Of a stretch of 64,000 bases of DNA, positions 13,201 to 23,843 are shown piece after piece (positions within the stretch are counted from its first letter, which is position 1; each line of letters opens with the position of its first letter). Both the position numbers and the translations under genes were made by a program. Source of the DNA: Entonaema liquescens. Its lineage: Eukaryota; Ascomycota; Sordariomycetes; Xylariales; Xylariaceae. The notes under the pieces were generated by a model, which saw nothing but the letters and a program-made list of their open reading frames with translations, did no database searches and had not been told where the DNA came from. The stretch covers positions 2,294,001 to 2,358,000 of the forward strand of contig CADCSX010000003.1 of NCBI GenBank assembly GCA_902805475.1, in the 5' to 3' direction.

Positions 13201-16200
13201 ATTCCCACTAAAAAGGGCAAAAAGAACAAGAAAAAGAAGCGCGCAAGTCTGCGAGGAGATGGGACAATTTCACAGCAAGAACCAGCTCAACCCGCCAACG
13301 ACTTAGCAGCTACCACGCCCACGGCTAACCAGGTCAATACGGGAGAAGCCTCTATTCCAGAAATTTTAGCCAGTCATGATGTTGTGGATCCAAAGCCTAA
13401 CCATGAAGCCGACGGGGAGGGAGGGCCAAGCACACAGGAGCCTGAACTCGAGGCCAAAACGCCAGCCGAACCAGAATCAGATTCCAGGCCTCAGCAACTA
13501 GAGTCGTCTATGGATTTCAGTTCTACGAATGTACTTCCCATAAGCACGGAGGATACAGTTCCCATTGAAGAAAGGCACTTTACTAACTTGCCCGAAGCGC
13601 CGATTGAGAACGCCGCTATTGAGGCCCTGACTGTAAACACACAGGATGATAGACCATTTTCCGAGGACGACATCCCCATAGTGGCGCCGCTTCAGACCAT
13701 TGAGGAACAAGTTGAAGGGGACACATTGCCAGACTCTGATATTCCTCAATCAGACCAGCCTACTGAGAATATTGAAATTGCTCCTACTTCTGACAAGCTT
13801 AACGCCGAAGATAGCGTTCAGGCAGAGACTATTCCACCAGAGACTGTTCTACCAGAGATTGTTCCATCAGAGGCCATCATCGAGCAGGTGCCAGAAGAGC
13901 AGATAGATTTACTCTCAATTCCCCCGCGTGAAGAGCCGGTATCCCAAGGACTAGTTCTGCCAGGCGAAAAGCACAAGGAAGCCGTAGAACCTTCTGAAAT
14001 CCCATCCGAAGCTGTGCAGCCTGAAGAGCTTCCCAAGTCAGGAGAGGATTTACAGCCAGCCGACTTTAGCCAACTAGAAACTGCAGTATCACAAGAGCCT
14101 ATGCAAACCCAGGAACTACCAAAAGATGACCCTGCGCAACTAGAGGAGCTTGCAACTTCGGAGGAACAGCTAGAGCAAGAACTACCTAAGATAGAAGAGC
14201 TTATTCAACCAGGTGAATCTAAGCAACCAGCTTCCTCTCCACAAGATCCCTTGGAGGCAGAAAGCCCGGCGCTGCTAGACGAATTTACACAACGTTCGGA
14301 AACTAGCTTGCTGACCCAAGCACAAGAACCTTCGCAGTTAGAAAGCTCTGCGCACCCTGTACAGGAGCTCCCCGTCACCTTGGATGAACCTGAATCCACG
14401 CCGACAAAGAAGTCCAAGAAAAGCAAGAAAAAGAAGAAGGCTAATCAAGTAGAACCAGAGCCCGCACCAGAAAGCACGCAGCTAGCCGAGCCCCAAACTC
14501 AAGCGGAGTTGCCGAAACGGTCTGTGGAGCAACCGACGGACCAACGCGTTGAACAACGGGCAAGCTGGGGTTTCTTCGGAGGGCTTACTGACTCATTTAA
14601 GAGCCTCCTAAGTATGCAAGAACCTACAACGGCCTCGAAAAATGACAAAAATGCACAGGATTTCACTGAAGTACCTACCAATTTAAGGCCGAATACGGAG
14701 GGGAAGGAATCCAGCCAACTTGAAGTGGAACCTACACCAAAAGCCGTACCTTCATTAGAACAGGTAGAGCACTCATCTGTACACGAGGAATCTCAAGAAT
14801 CCCAGCAACTTGACAGTCAGCAAATTGCCGATGAAAAATCAATAGCTGCAGATGTTATACCGGAAGACGTCCTATCTGAATCAGCCACAAACAATAAAAC
14901 CAAGGGTAAAAATAAGGAAGTCAGCCAGGAAGAGCCTGAGTCTAGCACCATAGTCCCTCCAGAATCTCAGGCGCAACCGGTTCTCCTTGAGGAGCCCCTC
15001 ACACAAGAAAGCCAAGGACAAGCCGACGACTTACCTAAGGCAGAACAGCCGACAGTTCCAAAGGGGAAAGAGAAGCGCGGAGAAGACCCTACTCAAACCT
15101 CTGGCAGCAAAATGTCTAAGAAGGAAAGGCGAAAAATGAAGAAATTGGCCGCTCTAGCCGCTGAGCTGTTCCAACCCGAGCCTGACTCCGAAGTCAAGAA
15201 TGAACCAGTAGTGCCCGTAACAGTGCCTGGTCCCTTAGAGCAACCTCCAAAATCAGTGAATCCCGACTCAGAAGTAAAGGATGCCCCTATTACGGCCACC
15301 ATGAACCCTACATTGACTAATTTCCATGAGGAGGAATTGCAGCCCCCGGCAGTGGAAACTAAACACTTGACGGAACCTGTTCAAGAGCATGTTGAAGATC
15401 AGGCCGAAGAAAGGGATGAACAGATAGTTACGCCCCCGGATCAAGAACAAAACTCAGTTCCCAGTCCCGATCAGGTTCTCACAACCGCTGAAGTGGAAAA
15501 TATAACCAAGGATACGCCTTCGGAAACTACTGCCGATGCTATAAGCGAGGCTGTACCCGATGTACAAGAATCCAAGGAAATTCTGCCCGACGTCTCTATC
15601 GAGAGCTTTGAGAAAGAAAAAGAGGCCCAAGCAAGCACTGAGGTCACAAATCCTGATCCGCAGTCGCAAAGTTTACCAGATATCGAAAAGCAATATGAGA
15701 CGACAGCCAGCACAGAACCTTCAGTAAGCGTAGAGCAGTTATCTATTAAGTCCAATGATATTCCGGAACGTCCCAGGACCCCCAGGATTACTAAACATCT
15801 AGAATTGCCCGTCATTGAGCCGCTTGATACCGACCCCCCCTCACCTCTCAGTCGCAAGAAGTCAAGGAAAGACAAGAAGAAAAAGCGAATGAGTGCCCAC
15901 TCTGGATTAGAAATAGGCTCGGGATCCCAAACGCCTATAAGCCAAGAGTCAAATATAGGTAATGATTCGAGCAACATCACGGGGGAGCCCACAGCACAGG
16001 GACTCGAAAGGACAATGGTAAACGAGGGTGAGTGGTTAGAATCCCCAAATAATTCCCCCCAAGTCAAGACACGCCGCAAAGCGTCGGGCACTTCTACTCC
16101 TCAAGAGTCCATAGAAGATGCACTGGCAATCGCTTCTCCGGATACAGTAGCAAAAGAGAACGCCCCGAGAAGACTGACTCTAGAAAACAACTCAGAAGTC

Positions 16201-19200
16201 GAAGGGCAAAGTTCTAAAGCAGAGGACGTCGAAGAAGAAATCCCCCCCAAGCCGAAAGACCAAGATCAAAATGCTGAAAACATCAATATCAGTCACCCTG
16301 ACAAGACCAGCGTAGAAGCTCCGGGAAATACTCAACCGCCGTCTCCCGTATCGGAGCGTCATCCTGACAAAGGACCTCTTAGCGAAACCAGACTAGACAT
16401 ATCAGAGCACGTCGAGTTACCGGGGCCTGTGACCCCCTCGAACTCCGTCAACGGTTGCCGCACGCACGGTCAATGTCGATCTTTCGCCAGCCCAGCTAAG
16501 TAGTCATATAGAACACGAGCGTCCATTCGATCAGTCCCCGCAACCCGGCAAGAAAATCAGAACTCGTTTGTCTGGCAACGGCACTACAACATCCGAACTC
16601 TTTTCAACTCAAACTAAATTTCCTCGAAGCACTGGTGGTTCGGGCGAAGCCCAGGGGCTGTTACCACCCGCGGGATTATACACCACAGAGACCAATGACA
16701 ATAATGTTGCGTCGCATGGTATCACTCCTTCCCGAGAGATCGCAGTCTCGTACCTTGAATCTCAGTTAATTCCGATAACTGGGAACCCGCACAATACCGA
16801 ACAGAAAAGTAGTGGCAAGCAAATCAGCGCTTCTGGTCTGCTCCCGGCTCTCACACCACAGCGAAAGATTTCCACTTCATTTTTCGAAGGGCAGCCTTCA
16901 AGCGAGATTAAGGATCATGACAGCACACCAGATGACGCAACCCATGAGTTTGCTGGTGATGTGCCGCTACTAGCAATGAGCGATGATATTTCTACCTTAC
17001 CCTCAGAGTCACAGTTAAGCCAGTTAGAACCGGAGCGTGTGGAAGAGAAATCCCATCCAATTCAGCTTGAGGCCCGGCAGCCAATCCATTTTGAAGACAT
17101 GGCCACGCCAGCACGTAAGATTGCGGCTATTCTTATGGAAGCACATTTCCATTCGTCTAAAAAGAATAAGGAGATGAATGAGGATGTAGATTCTACAGTC
17201 TTGGAAGGCATTCCTACGACGTCCTCCACTAAAGAGGCTACGCATCCAACTGAGAAGTATGTCGACATACAAACGCCAGGCACGCAAGACATATCTGGTA
17301 GCCGTACAGTTCCAGAAATCTCTGGGACCAAAGCACTAGAAGAGGAACGCCCAGAGATCAATGCAAGCGACTCAAAAGCTAGGCTAAGCACAGAGACCGA
17401 CGTACAAACCGTAGCGCCGCCTTTCCACCCCAAGGAGATGGCGTCAACAGGAGATCCCCCAGTGCAGGATAGCGTTACCGAGGATATCGAAAGCCCAGTA
17501 GTAGGAAGACAAGTGCAACAGAGCCTGCCAGAGCCTCGCAGCACTAGCCACGACAGTTCGATGTCACAAGAGCCACCTACTACTGAAATTATAAAAAGGC
17601 TGGACGATCTAGACACATCGGAGCATGCCACTGAGCCTTCAAAGCCAACAATGGAGCGCAAAATCGATGAAGCATCACTACGGTCACCAAGTTCAAGACC
17701 TTTGATCCAAGACTACGGAACTCCCGGGCGCAATTCTCCCCGTGTCCTGCCTCCAGTAAAGGAGGAGACACGGGAAGAACTACAAACTGAAGGAGGAAAT
17801 CGAGGCCATAACATTACGAGCAAGGCATCAATTATCATAGAGCCAAATAGGGACAGTGGGTTTGTAACAGATTCACCAAATCCGATGCGGCGTGGTTCCG
17901 GGGATGGATTGAGTCTACGCGATAGTGGTGTGCATTTGCGCGATTGGCCGGAAACCACACCGAAAAAAGACAAAAGCAGCGAGATTCAGACTCCCCAACC
18001 GAATGAAAAAAGAAGCAAAAAGCTAGGATTGGGAAGTGAGGCACCAAGATTAAGCACACCAATTACTCGCAGTCAAGATGAGATTCAAGATATTATAGAT
18101 GCTAGGAAAACGCGGTTATCGAGATCTCAAGATGTTGGTTTTGGGCAAAGAAGTGTATCAGAAAGTATAAGCCGAGGGTCGACACCAGGGATGGAAAATC
18201 AGGCAAGAAGGTCTGCATCTAATACGAGCATTTCGCGGTTAAGGACACCAGAACCACATCAGTTGCGGCCTGAAAGTCCAGGCGGCCGGAATTTTCGATC
18301 AGGCTCCAACACCCCACCGCTTGCGCTCAGACGCATGGGTAAGCGAATGAGCGGTGACCTGAGATCTCTGAGCTCCAACCTCTCCAATAATAACAATGGC
18401 TCGAGAGAAAATCTCCACAGGGACCACCAGAACCAACAGAATCATCTTCAACAAACCACCACACCTGTTGCTAATGAGGGCCGTGTCCGAGCCAAGGACA
18501 TGACCGACGTATATGTAAGTAATAAAAAATTAAAATAACCGTGCTTCTCCATCCCCTGTGTTACATTTTTGGATATATCCAATATACCCCATATTCATTA
18601 TATCCATTTGTATCCATATTGTATCCATCAAGACCACATTAAGCAAATCATTCGAGTCCATCAAAACCCATCGAGCCATGACCACCGCTACTTTAATGGC
18701 TAACCCCAATATGCAGGATGGCTACGGCGAAGGCCGCATCGGATCCCCACGATCCCCAACCCGGCCACAAAGCATGCGTCGTCGACAGAGCATACAGGTT
18801 CTGGAACTCGAATCAAGAGTCGAGCAATTGGTGGCAGAAAATCGCGCGCTTGCCGATGCAAAGGCCAATGTCGAACAAAACATAACCCATCGAACCGCTT
18901 CCGCTATCACCGAGCGCGATGCTGAAATCGAAAGTCTCAAGTCTTCACTCGGATGGCTGCAAAAAGAAGTTACCCGATTAACTGAAATCAACGAAGGTCT
19001 TCACAGCGCAAATAACGTGCTCGCCCATCAACATAATGAGAAGTACAACCGCCTCGAATCACAGCACGCGTCAGCAGCCAAAGAACTCGAAAGCTCTCGT
19101 CTAGCTCGAAGTAATTACGATAGGACAATACAAGAAAAAGACAGTGAGATCCAAGAGTTACGCGCTCAACTTGAGGTTACCAAAGAGCAAGTGAAGGAAA

Positions 19201-20247
19201 TGCAACGACAAATACTTGCCCAAAAGCCTCCTGATGCCGAGTTCCTTCGTCTCAGAGATGAAGATCACTTTGACCATCGCTGCCAACAATTGTGTCAACA
19301 CGTGCAGCAATGGGTTCTTCGCTTCTCCAAGTTCTCGGATATGCGTGCTTGCCGATTAACAAGCGAAATCAATGACGAGAAGATCATCGATCGATTAGAC
19401 AATGCAGTCTTAGACGGCTCCGATGTTGATGAATATCTCAGCGATCGAGTAAGGCGTCGCGACATTTTTATGTCCATGACTATGAACATGATTTGGGAGT
19501 TTGTCTTTACACGTTACCTTTTCGGAATGGACAGAGAGCACCGGCAAAAACTCAAGTCTCTCGAGAAGCTTCTCTTAGAAGTTGGACCGCCTGCTGCCGT
19601 CCGCCAGTGGCGTGCCATAACGCTGACGCTACTATCCAAGAGGCCAGCGTTTGGTGATCAGCGCAATCAGGACACCGAAGCCGTCGTACAGGCCGTCTTC
19701 CAGACCCTGTGCATGATCCTCCCGCCTCCGTCCAACTTGGAGGCACAAATCCAATCCCAGCTCCGCCGTGTCATGCGCGAAGCTGTCGACCTTTCAATCG
19801 AGATGCGCACACAGCGGGCCGAATACATGATGCTGCCACCATTACAACCTGAGTACGATGCCAATGGCGATCTAACACGTACCGTCGCTTTCAACGCAGC
19901 CCTCATGAACGAACGATCGGGAGAGTCGATCTCTAATGATCAATACGAAGCCCAACGTGCCATAGTCCGCACGGTACTCTTTCCACTCGTAGTTAAGAAG
20001 GAGATGATAATGGTGTTGGAGATGAAGAAGTTGTTATCTGCCCTGCACAGGTGCTTGTCGCTAAACCCCCGCGTCGCGCCACCATCCGCATTGTCACACC
20101 CACGTCTGAAGCAGGCAGCGGCCCGCTGTCGCGAGGCGCCACGCCTTCCGCAGCTGCACCTAGCACCGTCAGCTTGCAGATGCAGGACGCCCCCTCCCCA
20201 TCCCAACTCCCCCGCAAGAGGCCGAATACCTGGAAGGCGGCATCTAG
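1227..20247 (+). CDS. lah: Leashin / involucrin-repeat giant protein (Woronin-body tether), frame broken by seven 1-nt indels
   Basis: Family knowledge: leashin ties Woronin bodies to the septum or cell cortex; the aspergillus form is one polypeptide of more than 5,000 residues often named involucrin repeat protein. Seen here: an Arg/Ser-rich N-terminus with FGNSSSSSVGSDLAYG and TDEEILELGRQFAEIARKQN (1564-1743); a huge Glu/Pro/Ser-rich middle with lysine clusters (KKSKKSKKKKK); then, after an intron at 18515-18716, RIGSPRSPTRPQSMRRRQS, a coiled coil (about 18800-19220), a conserved helical region (HFDHRCQQLCQHVQQW, 19270 onward) and the C-terminus EAEYLEGGI. The frame slips at about 3230, 3496-3499, 3765-3768, 12015-12035, 16433-16437, 20000 and 20209-20213. 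With those corrected the two exons hold 5,763 and 511 whole codons. The start is unresolved: the frame opens at an acceptor-like site (CTAAT..ATAAG, 1226) and needs an upstream exon; 1144-1177 (ATG, GTGTTT donor) fits the phase but is weak. Confidence 0.78.
18515..18716 (+). promoter_or_regulatory. Long leashin intron that may double as an internal promoter and alternative start
   Basis: The intron has a GTAAGT donor, a GCTAAC branch site (18699-18704) and a GCAG acceptor. At 202 nt it is three to four times longer than most introns here. Its 3' part stays open in the downstream frame and holds an ATG at 18678 in a good context (CGAGCCATGA), which would add MTTATLMANPNMQ ahead of the exon-2 sequence DGYGEGRIGSP. 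Upstream are pyrimidine-rich ATATCC/TGTATCC repeats like a fungal leader. A separate C-terminal product is inference; family knowledge is that Neurospora makes two leashin products. Confidence 0.45.
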
Positions 20248-21362
20248 AGAGTGGCGGCTTCCTCGCGGATACACGGAGCAACGGCGTCGCGGACTTACAA
20301 CAAAAATTAATAGTAATAATCATAAACGGAGGAGTTACGCCAAAGAGGGGACACCCATACACGTTAATGAGGGAGTCTGCCACGTACCTTTAGAAGATTC
20401 AAGATGTTTGGCTTTTTTTTTTTTTTTTTCCCTTTCTAATGTCTGTCACGTTTTGTCTTTTCTAACGGATCTACAAAAACGGGGCTCTTTTTCCATGTTT
20501 CTGGTACAGGGGACCGGCGGGTGATACCTTGGTCGGCGTTGCTTGCTTTTTGGCCTGCATTGAAATGACCTTGGAACTTTATGCTTTTTTTTATTTTCCA
20601 CTCAATACCTCTTCTGCATTGAATGAGATTCTTTCTCTCGATATCCCTCTCGGCTCTGATCATACGGATTCAGAGTACGCAGAATGTGGAAAGAATTGTT
20701 GTTAATGAGTCATGACCCGGATCGCTTGTTTCCTCTTATTACGAACGGATACTGTTTTTCTACTATATTCACTTCGGATGACGATGTACGTGTATTTATA
20801 TCAGAAGAGAATTTATGACCACTACTTCAATTTTATATATTAGTGGTATTTCATCGTGACGGTTCGTAGTAGTAAATCCAGACAATTTGAACAAATCAGT
20901 TTAAGTCAAAACAGTATATAATGGACATTTAAATGGGATGGCTAGCTTCTTAAGCCAGGAAGCACCACTAAGAACAAGTTAGGGCACAACATAGCTGCCC
21001 GTTCATCATGCATATTTAGAATTGAGCATTGGCAATCACGCCTCTTGCCTACCACGAGCAAGTTAACAAGCTAGGAACACATTTTCCTTTCTTTTTTGAA
21101 AGCAGAATAATAATAACAACAATAAAAAACCCCCCCGAAGCGAGCGCAAAGTTCTATCATCATGGTATATCCCCAATCCCGTGTCTCGTTAGGTATTCGT
21201 TGTCCTCCTAAACCGATATACAAAAGAAGCAAAATACAAGTGACCCTAGCTCCTAACTACGACGAATTGCTTCATATCATCATCTAGATTAGAGATAAAA
21301 AAGCTTTTGATAAAAGGTTCAAGTGAAATAGAAAACCCGAACTAATAATACGTCCTATTCCG
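20248..21362. other. Convergent intergenic region, 3' ends of leashin and the zinc-cluster gene
   Basis: About 1.1 kb between two converging genes. It contains a T run near 20411-20429 and AT-rich sequence around 20760-20930 fitting 3' untranslated regions. No coding region could be supported. Confidence 0.5.
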
Positions 21363-23843
21363 TCAAGTACTCCAACCAGCAACACTGAAATTTGGGTCGT
21401 GAAATCCATGTATACTTAACCCGCCCGTTTGCGGATCATTAGGAAATAGAGAGTTGATCGTATCCTGCGCCCTCAGTTAGCACAGTTGTTTACAGTTTAA
21501 ATAGCAATGCGACCAAGATGATAAGAGACCTACCCAATCAATATTATCCATAATGTTACCACCTTGTCCTATTCCCGCTCCTCTCGTACCCGGTGTAGGC
21601 ATCCGTTGGCCCCCGTGCTCTATGCTCGAGCTGTCGCTCCCGGGGCTGGCGTGATTCGGTGGCAAGCTCCATAACGCTTGCCCATCAGATACTCCGGCAA
21701 ACACCATCTGCGGTTGTGGTCCTAGAGGACCAGCCGGCATTGGGGGTGTATACCCTCGTTCAACTTTCGGTACGTCCGGGGCCATTCCCGTAGGCGGCTG
21801 TTGCAGGTGATTTTGCAGGGGTGGTGACGGCCTCGAGGTACCTGCTACGACATTTTGTCCGGGAACGGCCCGCGAGAGGCTCATCGGCCCACGCATCTTA
21901 CGCATGCGCATATATACTGCAGTCTTACCTTGAATCTCGGAAAGAAGCTGCACGGCCTTGGCTTCTGGTGGAAGCCTGCGATCCATGCTAAAAACGTAGT
22001 CTAAGCACGACCATATCCGATCAGCATCGCGAGACTGCGGCCGGAAATAAACTTCTGTGGCCAACAATAGCGCAATCTGATACTGGAAATAAGCGCCAAG
22101 ATACCATGCCCAATCCTTAAAATTAGAATTGGTCTCAAGTTGGATCGCGAGCTCGACGATCATGATACCAGATGTGATAAGTAGTTGGTTTAGCCGTGGT
22201 GGCATTGGGTTGGCCGCATTTGAGTGATATGGATGTAGGATCATGACGTGAAGACGGTATGTCAACAAGTACATGACGCACTTCGCATACCTCTGGATCG
22301 GCTGTGTAACATCTAGCAGGCGGTCATATTTTTCTGACATGCGCCGCCGGAAGTTTTCGATCCTAGTGAGTACGGCTGTTAACGTAGTTCGGCGAGTCTC
22401 AAGTCTCCGCCTGTCGAGCCATATGATACGCATCATTTCGTTGATTTCGAAGCGTATCAATGCAAGAGTATTGTTGGTCCATGTGTCTGATGGTTCTGGA
22501 GCCCTTATGGCGTGTGTGAGCTCTTCATCATTACAGTTTAAAGGTAGTTTGGTATCATAATCATCTCGCCTGATCACAGGCCTCGGTCCTTGGGCTTCGC
22601 AAGTGCGAATATCGAGGAAGCATAATTGGTGCCAGATCAAACGCCGAATGTGCGTTTCAAGAGGTGTAAGACCATATGCTTCCCCGTCGCGATGCAAGCC
22701 CATACATTCAGCCATCCGTACTGCCGCGCCAACAAGTACTGAATGAGCCCGTGATACTTCACCTCTACAGAGGGGAATCTATCATAGAGTTAAGTTAGCC
22801 CCATGCCTTATTTAGGAGCAGAGAGACTTACCATATACATAATAAATGCCTGCATTGTTTCCACCTTGGTAGTCCGTAGAAAGTTGGCCTTGCTCAATGC
22901 AGTTTCAGTACCCATCTTTAGGCTGGAGACCCAGCTTGCTCTAGGATATCCAGCGAAGTCGGGCGTGTCCTCATCTATGCTAATTGCTCCACTAAACATA
23001 GCACCGAAGATTACGGCTTGCATCGAAGGCCGGGGTTCATATCCTGCGTTAATTTCTTCCCAGAATGTCGTGTAAGTAGCCTCTAATGTCGGCCGATGAG
23101 CACAAGGGGCTATCGGGTGAACAGAAGCAAAGTACTGTTTCATTAACTGGTCCGCGGCTGCCCTGTATGGTAAAAATTGTAGAATCGATGGCGGTTCCCC
23201 TAACTGGCCAAAGAAGAAGCCGGAAGTAGGTACTATATATTGGTCCCCTGGCTTTAAGAACGCGGGCAGGTCTTCGGTCCCAGCTGCTTGCCCTCCATGG
23301 TGCGAGTGTTGCGAACCCAAGGGTTGTGAGCCCGCAATACCCGCCGATATCTGAAAATTGCCTCGTAAGTATTCAAACCCTATGAGTACCGTATGTGTTA
23401 CATACCTCTTCGGATATTCTAGGTCGCGAGAGGCCGCCTATCCTTTCAGTAATGCGCATCTTCCCGATTTGAATCCCTAGATCTATCATGTCGCCCGCTC
23501 CGTCAACGTCGTCCTCGTACGTTACATCTAACGCTGCGAGCGGCGTAGCCTCTAAGTCGCGCTCTTCGTCGTCCTCGCCTGCCACATCGTCGGCTAGACT
23601 ACGCTGTTGTAGCGTGCTCTTGGACGTAGTGGACTTCGCGACGTCACGCTCGAGTTCTCGCTCAAGGGTTCCCTGTTTCTCCTTGATTTCAGCTAGGCGC
23701 ATTTGACTGGCTTCGTCCAGTCGCGGCCCTATATAAAAACATTCTCGGGCAGCTTTGTTGCAGTTTGTGCAGGAAGGGCTTGTCTTGGAACATTTCAACT
23801 TTCTTCTTCGGCATTCTAAGCAACTTTTATCAACGGAGCGCAA
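21363..23843 (-). CDS. Zn(II)2Cys6 transcription factor with fungal-specific TF domain
   Basis: Four exons: 23406-23843, 22832-23350, 21534-22778 and 21363-21464, joined by introns of 55, 53 and 69 nt with good donors (GTATGT, GTAAGT, GTAGGT) and, in the last, a TGCTAAC branch site. The N-terminus has the binuclear zinc cluster CX2CX6CX6CX2CX6C (CLECRRRKLKC onward), followed by a short coiled-coil-like linker. The middle region, with MAECMGLHRDG and HIRRLIWHQLCFLD, is typical of the fungal-specific transcription factor domain (PF04082). The last exon ends HDPNFSVAGWST. About 768 residues; expected to be a nuclear DNA-binding regulator, target unknown. The start is not settled: the exon carrying the zinc cluster has no in-frame ATG before a stop upstream, so a short first exon probably lies upstream of 23843. 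An ATG near 24052 is a candidate but no splice fitted the phase. Confidence 0.85.

Noticed and set aside
1227..20247. Leashin as a pseudogene or a programmed-frameshift gene
   Set aside because: Indels sit mostly in simple runs, no in-frame nonsense codons were noticed between them, and other genes show the same error type. No slippery site plus pairing structure was recognised.
1706..20393. Separate genes for each large open frame in the leashin region
   Set aside because: Adjacent frames abut or overlap without promoters, stops or splice sites, and single-base changes restore continuous leashin-like protein.
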